Shown here: in pieces, positions 1 to 11,400 of the stretch
Position numbering within the stretch: the first letter of the stretch is position 1
Layout of the letters: every line of letters starts with the position of its first letter
Assembly: GCA_028752905.1 (NCBI GenBank)
Contig: JAQNBH010000015.1
Span: 10,239,622 to 10,303,621, forward strand
From: Cladorhizidae sp. MBARI D1340-BT2
Taxonomy: Eukaryota > Porifera > Demospongiae > Poecilosclerida > Cladorhizidae
Length of the DNA: 64,000 nucleotides
Direction of reading: 5' to 3'
Notes under the pieces: model-generated
The model's input: the letters and a program-made list of their open reading frames with translations, nothing else
Told to the model about the DNA's origin: nothing
Databases searched by the model: none
Translations under genes and position numbers: made by a program

Positions 1-233
1 TGGGGACATCAAGCAGGAAGGAAGCCTGATTGATTATTATTGAGTTCATGAGTTTGTCGTCTGAGTAATCCACTTTGTCCTTCGTCATCAACATCTCTCC
101 TCTACGGACTGAGCCAGTTGGTCGTACTGTACCTGTCTGCCTATCTCTCATCCTAACACGAACCTTTTCTCTATGTGGGCGCGGTGTACACAAGCACATT
201 GACACCTGTCAGTGCCATGTGTGACTCACAGTA
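1..233 (-). other. Open frame running off the left edge, possible exon
   Basis: On the minus strand a frame stays open for about 75 codons from a TGA near 233 to position 1. Its later part, from an ATG near 155, reads like ordinary protein (for example RRGEMLMTKDKVDYSDDK). I do not recognise the family, and it does not match the expected last BTBD9 exon. It could be an exon of a neighbouring gene or chance. The left edge truncates it. Confidence 0.2.
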
Positions 234-984
234 CTGCCACACCTTACCTAAAGTCATTCGCGCATTGCCAGGATACTTGGGGGCTATCCTGATGTCTCCA
301 GTGAAGGTGGCTGATTGTACGGCATGAATCTCGGAATCAGCACTAGGGCTAGGGCTAGTGGCTAAGGAGAGGACTGAAGAGGGCTAGGGCACGTGCCAGG
401 AATTTTTCATGACTAAAGGGTGTTCTAGGGCAAGGCTATCGACTACTAGGGCTAGCGGCTTCTAGGGCTAGGATATTCAAGGCAGGATAGGGCATTGGAA
501 TAGTCCCTAATATTTAGGATACGGGACCCATGCTGCATAATCAGTCAACCTCATTAGGGACATCCTGGGATAGTTCCAACGAGCCCAGGAATCCAGGGAT
601 GTCCTTAGCAAAGACTGTGGCAGTGTTGGGTAGCCCTCAGAATTCAGGATTCGATTATATCGGCAAAGTGTTAGTGAACACATGTTCTCTGGGAGTTGAT
701 GCGTCTCTGAACTGTCAGATAAATGTCTGTACTTCAGGAAGTCTGCACTTAAAGGACTCTACTAGAAAGCTAAAAACAATAGCCATTTTGAGTTGCTATA
801 TCATGATCTCCTTGCACAGACAGAAGTAATCTTGAACAAAAGAAGAACTCATTTCTAGAGTTAGCACACACCAGGCCTTGTAGTTCTCATCACTGCATAG
901 TGCAGAGGCACTAATGCTCTCTAACAACAAGAATACACTTTACCTAACATCACTTCACAGTTTTAAACCTCTTGTGGGTAATGC

Positions 985-1016
<32 letters not shown>

Positions 1017-1044
1017 ATACATGTACATGTACTTCAAACACTCT
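234..1044. other. Intergenic or intronic sequence, no gene seen
   Basis: No family was recognised here. It holds a run of degenerate AGGGCTAG-type words at about 345-475, a 99-codon plus-strand frame at 530-829 without recognisable features, and a short TA repeat at about 983-1003. The last BTBD9 exon, encoding the end of the second discoidin domain, was looked for on the minus strand and not found. Confidence 0.5.
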
Positions 1045-2245
1045 ACTCCCTGGTTGCACACTCCACACTCCCTGGTTGCACACTCTCTACTTGCACACTC
1101 CACACTCCCTGGTTGCACACTCTCTACTTGCACACTCCCTACTCCCTGGTTGCACACTCCCTACTCCCTGGTTGCACACTCTCTACTCCCTGGTTGCACA
1201 CTCCCTACTCCCTGGTTGCACACTCCCTACTCCCTGGTTGCACACTCCCTACTCCCTGGTTGCACACTCCCTACTCCCTGGTTGCACACACCCTACTCCC
1301 TGGTTGCACACTCCCTACTCCCTGGTTGCACACACCCTGCTCCCTGGTTGCACACTCCCTGGTTGCACACTCCCTACTCCCTGGTTGCACACTCCCTGGT
1401 TGCACACTCCCTACTCCCTGGTTGCACACTCCCTGGTTGCACACTCCCTGGTTGCACACTCCCTACTCCCTGGTTGCACACTCCCTACTCCCTGGTTGCA
1501 CACTCCCTACTCCCTGGTTGCACACTCCCTACTCCCTGGTTGCACACTCCCTACTCCCTGGTTGCACACACCCTACTCCCTGGTTGCACACAGCCTACTC
1601 CCTGGTTGCACACTCCCTACTCCCTGGTTGCACACTCCCTACTCCCTGGTTGCACACTCCCTACTCCCTGGTTGCACACTCCCTACTCCCTGGTTGCACA
1701 CTCCCTACTCCCTGGTTGCACACTCCCTACTCCCTGGTTGCACACTCTCTACTCCATGGTTGCACACTCCCTACTCCCTGGTTGCACACTCCCTACTCCC
1801 TGGTTGCACACTCCCTACTCCCTGGTTGCACACTCCCTACTCCCTGGTTGCACACTCCCTACTCCCTGGTTGCACACTCACTACTCCCTGGTTGCACACT
1901 CCCTACTCCCTGGTTGCACACTCTCTACTCCCTGGTTGCACACTCACTACTCCCTGGTTGCACACTCCCTACTCCCTGGTTGCACACTCTCTACTCCCTG
2001 GTTGCACACTCTCTACTCCCTGGTTGCACACTCCCTACTCCCTGGTTGCACACTCCCTACTCCCTGGTTGCACACTCCCTACTCCCTGGTTGCACACTCC
2101 CTGGTTGCACACTCCCTACTCCCTGGTTGCACACTCCCTACTCCCTGGTTGCACACTCTCTACTCCCTGGTTGCACACTCCCTACTCCCTGGTTGCACAC
2201 TCTCTACTCCCTGGTTGCACACTCCCTACTCCCTGGTTGCACAGT
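1045..2245. repeat. 22-bp minisatellite, about 54 copies
   Basis: The unit is CACTCCCTACTCCCTGGTTG plus CA (22 bp), with a recurrent 15-bp short form lacking CTACTCC. Because 22 is not a multiple of 3 and no frame of the unit has a stop, all three plus frames stay open for 430-509 codons and cycle through the same three peptides. That explains the long open frames without a gene. The array lies downstream of the last visible BTBD9 exon in the sense of that gene. Confidence 0.95.
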
Positions 2246-2280
2246 ATCGCTTGGTTGGAATAAACAAATTTGCAATGCAC

Positions 2281-2470
2281 CTCATGGAGGAGATGATGTA
2301 AGGTTGAGTGAGCTGTACCATGATGCTCCCAGATCCCAGCTGGTGACAGGTATAGCCGGAGTCCCAGTCGTAATCCCGCATACTCCCATTCAGCAAGGCA
2401 TTGCGGCTCCTACTCACACCTTCCAGGACTGTAGCACTAGCAGACGTACTGGCTACATTCTCCGTAGGCA
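2281..2470 (-). CDS. BTBD9: BTBD9 exon 5 (second discoidin domain, first half)
   Basis: This 190-bp exon continues the codon begun in exon 4 (A|TG) and ends AG|GTGCAT. It encodes PTENVAS, GVSRSRNALLNG and YDWDSGYTCHQLGSG, which are near-identical to the second discoidin-like domain of animal BTBD9. Its acceptor AG directly follows a CA-dinucleotide tract (plus-strand TG repeat at 2472-2494), which forms an unusual polypyrimidine region. Minisatellites lie on both sides, 36 bp and 50 bp away. Confidence 0.92.
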
Positions 2471-5400
2471 CTGTGTGTGTGTGTGTGTGTGTGTGGAGTG
2501 AAATTAAGGATGTTGCTAATTGCAATATCCATCTGAGAAATAGGTCGAGGTTATAAACACTTGTGTGTGAGCAATATCATCTGAGAAATAGGTCGAGGTT
2601 ATAAACACGCTTGCGTGCGTGCAATATCTATCTGAGAAATAGGTCGAGGTTATAAACACGCTTGTGTGTGAGCAATATCTATCTGAGAAATAGGTCGAGG
2701 TTATAAACACACTTGTGTGTGTGCAATATCTATCTGAGAAATAGGTCAAGGTTATAAACACACTTGTATGCATGCAATATCATCTGAGAAATAGGTCAAG
2801 GTTATAAACACGCTTGTGTGTGTGCAATATCTATCTGAGAAATAGGTCAAGGTTATAAACACGCTTGCATGCGTGCAATATCATCTGAGAAATAGGTCGA
2901 GGTTATAAACACACTTGTGTGCGTGCAATATCATCTGAGAAATAGGTCAAGGTTATAAACACACTTGTGTGCGTGCAATATCATCTGAGAAATAGGTCAA
3001 GGTTATAAACACACGTGTGTGTGCAATATCTATCTGAGAAATAGGTCGAGGTTATAAACACACTCGTGTGCGTGCAATATCTATCTGAGAAATAGGTCAA
3101 GGTTATAAACACGCTTGTGTGTGTGCAATATCTATCTGAGAAATAGGTCGAGGTTATAAACACACTTGTGCGTGCAATATCTATCTGAGAAATAGGTCGA
3201 GGTTATAAACACGCTTGTGTGCGTGCAATACTTATCTGAGAAATAGGTCAAGGTTATAAACACGCTTGTGTGTGTGCAATATCTATCTGAGAAATAGGTC
3301 AAGGTTATAAACACGCTTGTGTGTGTGCAATATCTATCTGAGAAATAGGTCGAGGTTATAAACACACTTGTATGTGTAATATCTATCTGAGAAATAGGTC
3401 AAGGTTATAAACACAATTGTGTGTGTGCAATATCTACCTGAGAAATAGGTCGAGGTTATAAACACACTTGTGTGCGTGCAATATCCATCTGAGAAATAGA
3501 TCGAGGTTATAAACACACTTGTGCGTGCAATATCTATCTGAGAAATAGGTCGAGGTTATAAACACGCTTGTGTGCGTGCAATACTTATCTGAGAAATAGG
3601 TCAAGGTTATAAACACGCTTGTGTGTGTGCAATATCTATCTGAGAAATAGGTCAAGGTTATAAACACGCTTGTGTGTGTGCAATATCTATCTGAGAAATA
3701 GGTCGAGGTTATAAACACGCTTGTATGTGTAATATCTATCTGAGAAATAGGTCAAGGTTATAAACACAATTGTGTGTGTGCAATATCTATCTGAGAAATA
3801 GGTCGAGGTTATAAACACACTTGTGTGCGTGCAATATCCATCTGAGAAATAGATCGAGGTTATAAACACGCTTGTGTGTGAAATATCTATCTGAGAAATA
3901 GGTCGAGGTTATAAACACGCTTGTGTGTGTGCAATATCATCTGAGAAATAGGTCAAGGTTATAAACACGCTTGTGTGTGTGCAATATCATCTGAGAAATA
4001 GGTCAAGGTTATAAACACGCTTGTGTGTGCAATATCATCTGAGAAATAGGTCAAGGTTATAAACACGCTTGTGTGTGTGCAATATCTATCTGAGAAATAG
4101 GTCGACGATATAAACACGCTTGTGTGTGTGCAATATCATCTGAGAAATAGGTCAAGGTTATAAACACGCTTGTGTGTGTGCAATATCATCTGAGAAATAG
4201 GTCAAGGTTATAAACACACTTGTGTGTGAGCAATATCTATCTGAGAAATAGGTCGAGGATATAAACACATTTGTGTGTGAGCAATATCTATCTGAGAAAT
4301 AGGTCGAGGTTATAAACACACTTGTGTGTGAGCAATATCTATCTGAGAAATAGGTCGAGGTTATAAACACACTTGTGTGTGAGCAATATCTATCTGAGAA
4401 ATAGGTCAAGGTTATAAACACGCTTGTGTGTGTGCAATATCTATCTGAGAAATAGGTCAAGGTTATAAACACGCTTGTGTGTGTGCAATATCATCTGAGA
4501 AATAGGTCAAGGTTATAAACACGCTTGTGTGTGTGCAATATCTATCTGAGAAATAGGTCGAGGATATAAACATGCTTGTGTGTGAGCAATATCTATCTAA
4601 GAAATAGGTCGAGGTTATAAACACGCTTGTGTGTGTGCAATATCATCTGAGAAATAGGTCAAGGATATAAACACACTTGTGTGTGTGCAATATCTATCTG
4701 AGAAATAGGTCAAGGTTATAAACACGCTTGTGTGTGTGCAATATCATCTGAGAAATAGGTCAAGGATATAAACACACTTGTGTGTGTGCAATATCTATCT
4801 GAGAAATAGGTCAAGGTTATAAACACGCTTGTGTGTGTGCAATATCATCTGAGAAATAGGTCAAGGTTATAAACACGCTTGTGTGTGCAATATCATCTGA
4901 GAAATAGGTCAAGGTTATAAACACGCTTGTGTGTGTGCAATATCTATCTGAGAAATAGGTCGAGGATATAAACATGCTTGTGTGTGAGCAATATCTATCT
5001 GAGAAATAGGTCAAGGTTATAAACACGATTGTGTGTGAGCAATATCTATCTGAGAAATAGGTCGAGGTTATAAACACGCTTGTATGTGTAATATCTATCT
5101 GAGAAATAGGTCGAGGTTATAAACATGCTTGTGTGTGAGCAATATCTATCTAAGAAATAGGTCAAGGTTATAAACACGCTTGTGTGTGTGCAATATCTAT
5201 CTGAGAAATAGGTCGAGGATATAAACATGCTTGTGTGTGAGCAATATCTATCTAAGAAATAGGTCGAGGTTATAAACACGCTTGTGTGTGTGCAATATCA
5301 TCTGAGAAATAGGTCAAGGATATAAACACACTTGTGTGTGTGCAATATCTATCTGAGAAATAGGTCAAGGTTATAAACACGCTTGTGTGTGTGCAATATC

Positions 5401-8400
5401 ATCTGAGAAATAGGTCAAGGATATAAACACACTTGTGTGTGTGCAATATCTATCTGAGAAATAGGTCAAGGTTATAAACACGCTTGTGTGTGTGCAATAT
5501 CATCTGAGAAATAGGTCAAGGTTATAAACACGCTTGTGTGTGCAATATCATCTGAGAAATAGGTCAAGGTTATAAACACGCTTGTGTGTGTGCAATATCT
5601 ATCTGAGAAATAGGTCGAGGATATAAACATGCTTGTGTGTGAGCAATATCTATCTGAGAAATAGGTCAAGGTTATAAACACGATTGTGTGTGAGCAATAT
5701 CTATCTGAGAAATAGGTCGAGGTTATAAACACGCTTGTATGTGTAATATCTATCTGAGAAATAGGTCAAGGTTATAAACACAATTGTGTGTGAGCAATAT
5801 CTATCTGAGAAATAGGTCAAGGTTATAAACACGATTGTGTGTGAGCAATATCTATCTGAGAAATAGGTCGAGGTTATAAACACGCTTGTATGTGTAATAT
5901 CTATCTGAGAAATAGGTCAAGGTTATAAACACAATTGTGTGTGAGCAATATCTATCTGAGAAATAGGTCAAGGTTATAAACACGATTGTGTGTGAGCAAT
6001 ATCTATCTGAGAAATAGGTCGAGGTTATAAACACGCTTGTATGTGTAATATCTATCTGAGAAATAGGTCAAGGTTATAAACACAATTGTGTGTGAGCAAT
6101 ATCTATCTGAGAAATAGGTCAAGGTTATAAACACGCTTGTGTGTGTGCAATATCTATCTGAGAAATAGGTCAAGGTTATAAACACGCTTGTGTGTGCAAT
6201 ATCATCTGAGAAATAGGTCAAGGTTATAAACACGCTTGTGTGTGCAATATCATCTGAGAAATAGGTCAAGGTTATAAACACGCTTGTGTGTGTGCAATAT
6301 CTATCTGAGAAATAGGTCAAGGTTATAAACACGCTTGTGTGTGTGCAATATCATCTGAGAAATAGGTCAAGGTTATAAACACGCTTGTGTGTGCAATATC
6401 ATCTGAGAAATAGGTCAAGGTTATAAACACGCTTGTGTGTGTGCAATATCTATCTGAGAAATAGGTCAAGGTGCTTGTGCGTGTGCAGTATCTCATCTAA
6501 CTGAGCTGAGTCAGCAAGTAGCTACACATTTTCACTACAAAGAAGTGATCATTCTGAGGCTCACTCTTGTGCAATAGTTAACAGCACAGACCTTAAACAA
6601 AACCAGGCAACTACTTATGATGCATGTGTCTACAGGTTTGTGTACAATAGCACGCGTGTCTACTTGAGTAAAAAATAATAACATCTACGGTTGATTAGTT
6701 ATGTGTTACACTGAGTAACTTCTTGTTAAGTGGCTGCTCGACTATAAAACAAATAAAAATAAGACAAAAATGTTCTATTTATAGACGATAGACGATGGAC
6801 AAAAATAACAACAAAAAACTTCCTTTAAGATGCCGCCCGGACAACCCAATTGCTGAGGCGGCACTATTTTACTCGCATGTAATTTTCAAGAAGAGAGTTG
6901 GCAGTACTTCTGGTTCACTCGAAGACTGGGTTTTGGTTCAGAACCACCATAGGTGTACTTCCATTGTTACTGGAACACAACCTGACTTCTCTGGACAGGT
7001 AGGCTATAACGCTTCCGGCCATTTTGTTCGAGCTGAATAATTTTGTCACCTACCTATTTGTATAAATATCTTGGACTAGGCTTGCTAAATTTCTTTGGTG
7101 TGCATTAACTGGAGATCATCCAAAGGCAGGTAAGGTATGATGATAGAACTTGAGTTAGTTTGAGTTGTATGATGTTAGATATAAGCATGGAAGATGGGAC
7201 ATCCAGCGTTAGTGTGCCATTGATTCCATTTGGCTTTGCAACACAGAGGAATTAAAAAAATTCCCTATCGACATTGCTTTGGAGAGTATAAGAATTGGCT
7301 TTGGCTTGGACAGCAAGAGAGGCTTATGATGCATTCCTGGCAGAAGAGGAAGTTTCTGTGGGCATCCAGTACATTCTGGCAAAGCCACCGAGTCTGAGCT
7401 GGTGAAAGGAAAGTGATTTATTAAGTGCGCACATGTACCTGTGGAATTCTGGTGAGCTATCTTAACCTGACAGTATGGCAGTATGGACGGGGGAAGGACT
7501 GGTGATGCATGTTTGTAGTGCTCTATTGACAGCCTTACACCAAGAGCTGGTGCTATGTTTCTTGGGAGTAGAGCTGCTCTCCTTTTTGGATCTGGGCTGG
7601 ATGCTTGCTGGTACCAGCAAAAGCGCTTAGCTACTGCATATCTGTGCCTTCCAATAGGAACTGGGGCAAAAGCGCTTAGCTACATCTGTGCCTTCCAATA
7701 GGAACTGGGGCAAAAGTGCTTAGCTACATCTGTTAGGAACTGGGGCAAAAGTGCTTAGCTACATCTGTGCTTTCTTCCAATATGAACTGGGGCAAAAGCA
7801 CTTAGCTACATCTGTGCCTTCCATTAGGAACTGGGGCAAAAGTGCTTAGCTACATCTGTGCCTTCCAATAGGAACTGGGGCAAAAGCACTTACCTACATC
7901 TGTGCCTTCCAATAGGAACTGGGGCAAAAGTGCTCAGCTACATCCATGCCTTCCAATAGGAACTGGAGCAAAAGCGCTTAGCTACATCCGTGCCTTCCAA
8001 TAGGAACTGGGGCAAAAGCGCTTAGCTATATCCGTGCCTTCCAATAGGAACTGGGGCAGGAGTGGAACTGGAAGGGAGGAGTTTTCTTCCGTGAAACTTC
8101 ATTCAGCGAGTCTTGAAACCTGTGGATGCTTCAGGCTCTTCCTGAACTAGTTCTCTCTCCACTCTCGTTTCCTTTTGTTGGAGACGGGAACACAGAAGAA
8201 GCATTAGAAGACATTTTGAGCTCAATTTGAACAGCTGTTGCCCTAGTGTACCCATGGCAAACTTGAATGTGGATCATTATTGATCTGCAAATGCTTGACT
8301 ACTGTACCACCGAAGTCGGTTGAGTAAATTAAGTGTTTTGTGTGGATTTATAGTCGCTTCAGTTCGTGCAATAATTGAATTTGGAATAACATCTTCATTT

Positions 8401-11400
8401 CTACTTGTGACTGTCACATATATACATTGGTCGTCCTTTACCTGTACTAATAATTATAATGAAGACCAATATTATATATTTATTAGGTAAAGGGTCCTAT
8501 AAATGTTTGTGGTCAAATTTGCCATTTCATTTAGTTTTCGAATGTTCGAATGTAAAATATACAGTAGCCTACAAGCAAAAAAAACAACAACCCCAAATTG
8601 CCATTCTGTTTGCGTTGGGCGTTTGTGATACGTTTGAGTCACAGCATTGCTCTACCGTTCGCCAAATGACAATGCAAGTATATATGCACGAACGGTCCAT
8701 TAGGCACAGATCGTTAAGCGTTGTAATGGCCGGTGCACTGCGGTTCCTCTTTTTCAGCGCTCACCTTATCGGAATCAAGATGCCTTATTCTAGTATAAGA
8801 AACAGAATTCTATGTTTGGAATCTCAAGGCTGCAGCTATCGTCCGTATTTTGAAGGAGGGCATAACAGCAACAAGGCAAAAAGCTAGTTTTGTCAAGAGA
8901 CTGGTACCATTGCCTGACAGCCATGGAGCGGGAGATCTTCGTTGATCACAGCAGCTGTCCAGAAAGTCGCGGAGGAAAAGATGCAGGAAGATGACGAGAT
9001 GACAGCATACCAACTGCACATCCTCCTTCACAGCAGAGGGGACCTATTGTCACTGAGGACAGTCTTGCCATGCTGGACATTGCTTGGGGACTTTTCAAGG
9101 CAATGCGTACTGCCAACTGATAAGAGAAGCCAACAAGGTTTGTGCTGAACATGGTTTTGGGGTTAGCTAGGTGAAAGTTAATATCTAGTAGAAGCTTCCT
9201 CATGTCACACTGAAGTTTAAGGGGGGAATAATGTCAAAAAAATACACCTCGACAATACCAATCATAACTTCCACCCACTACCCTCTATCAACATAACTTT
9301 TTGTACCAAAATGTAGCTTAGAAGATAAGCTATTTAATGATGTATTTAACTTTTGTCATATGGCAAAGTGTCAGCCAGGCAATCCACTTTTGCCCTGTCC
9401 GCAAATTACAAATCCATTAATAATGCTAAGTGGCTGTTAGGTGGTTTATGGTAAGAGTACATGTAGTAGTTTCACCTAAACTATTTGAATAAGTTTGATA
9501 ATAATGCACCACAGGAGAGGGGGGGGGGGGGAAATCACACACAAACCACATGCAGATATGCTGGTCTATACCCAACACATTCTCATAACAGTGAAATTAA
9601 AATAGTTTAGGTTAAAGAGCACACAATAAGCATTCTGGTGATATATAAATTATTGAGTTTGGGTGAGAAATGAGGGAGAAATTTGTGGAAATATGTGGAA
9701 ATTCTTCTAATCTAATGCGACGCGATTCTTCTTCACACTTGCTGGGTTTCTAATGAAAATAGTGAGTGCAAAAGCTGTCGTAACTGCATCATAGAATCTT
9801 CAAATGTTCTGAAACTTGGAACATGACTTCAATATGAGCCAATACACCATTTAAAATAGTTTGTGAAAAAAGTGAAAAATTAGCATTTTGACTTTATTCC
9901 CCCCTTAAGTTGGTTGCTAGTGGCTAATGATAATCTAGGCCTGGGTCTTGATGGCAGTTTGGCTAGAGCCAATGTATTAGAATCCGATTGGGATAAGCCA
10001 TTGGGGATTCATATATAGCATAGATGTGATGCATTACGAAGGGCAAGATATTGTTATAGAACACTGGTGAATTTGTATAGTGACTCATGTAATAAGTGGC
10101 GGTATCATTTGTCCCTATAGGTCAAGAGATTGGAGTGGACCAGGCAGAACCTTGAAGAGGCAGCCAATGGGTTTAAAAAAATGTCATATGGACGGATGAG
10201 TGCAGTTTAATTGGAAACACATACATAGGTGGTTTTGTTGCCGAAAGACCCGACAGGCACCAAAGAACAAGCCAAGACATGTTACGTGCTGTATTATGGG
10301 TGTGTAATAAGGTGTATATTTATGGAAGATGTTATTTATGGAAGATGTTTTAAACTTCTGATTACAGGGCGAAACATCTGGTGAAGGTGCATGTGTGTGC
10401 TGGAATAAGCATGAAATGAAAAACAAGAATATGCATCTTTGATGGTATTATGAGAGCCCCACTTTTTGTTCAATTTCTTCACCGGACCCTTTTACCCTCC
10501 GTGAAGGATATTTGCCCCCATCACCACTTCATGCAGGACAATGACCCCAAACATACATCCAGGCTGGCTAAGACTTAGAATTAAATTGTGGAGGCCACCT
10601 CCCGAGTCTCCAGATGCCAACCCCATTTAAAACCTGTGGCACGAGTTGAAGGAGTCCATCAGGAGAGAAGTGAAGCCCAAGACCAAAGCTGAATCTGGAG
10701 GTTGGGCTACAGGGTATTGAATTCTTAATATTGGAATGTTTTTCGAAGTTGTTCAAGTTGGCCAAGCTTTTGTGGCGTTTGGGTGGTAGTGGAGGTGTTT
10801 TTTAAATTTGTTATTAATAATATAATAATAACAATAAATTCAAAACGACTATATCAGTTATCTAGTTATCGAATAAGTCCAGTCCTGACTGGCTCCCCAC
10901 TGACCCCACCACAGATGCTGGAGAGAAAATAACTTAAACTATCCTCGTCTTCCATGACTGGCTTGGATTCTTCCTTCAACTCCTCCCCATCGTTAACTAC
11001 ATTTAAAAATAATAAATCACACCCGAATTTGATTTAAAGTTTTTCTTACCAATAGCTGAAATCTGGCCTTTGTATATCACCCTCCCTTCCTTGACCACAC
11101 CCTCCCTTTCTTGACCTCACCCTCCCTGTCTTACCACACGCTCCCTGCCTTGACATCACCCTCCCTGTCTTGACCACACCCTCCCTGCCTTGGCTGCACC
11201 CTCCCTGCACACCCTCCCTGCCTTGACCTCACAGTCATCTCCCACCGATGAGCCCGCTAAGACATTGCTGCTTGGTACAGCCGACACAGAATTTTCATTC
11301 TGCCAGAAGACCAAACAATTCTAGTCTGAGTACTAAGCATCAATAGCTAAAGTTCTGTGCTAACTTTTAGTATTTTTTTCAGGAACAATACTGAACAATA

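Noticed and set aside
345..480. AGGGCTAG-type words resembling telomeric repeats
   Set aside because: The spacing is irregular and the words are not TTAGGG; too degenerate to call an interstitial telomere.
914..2501. Three overlapping frames of 432-509 codons
   Set aside because: They are by-products of the 22-bp minisatellite. Only the minus-strand BTBD9 exon at 2281-2470 under their end is a real coding sequence.
2520..6475. Regularly spaced repeats resembling a CRISPR array
   Set aside because: There are no unique spacers: the repeats are head-to-tail monomers in the intron of an animal gene, and no cas genes are present.
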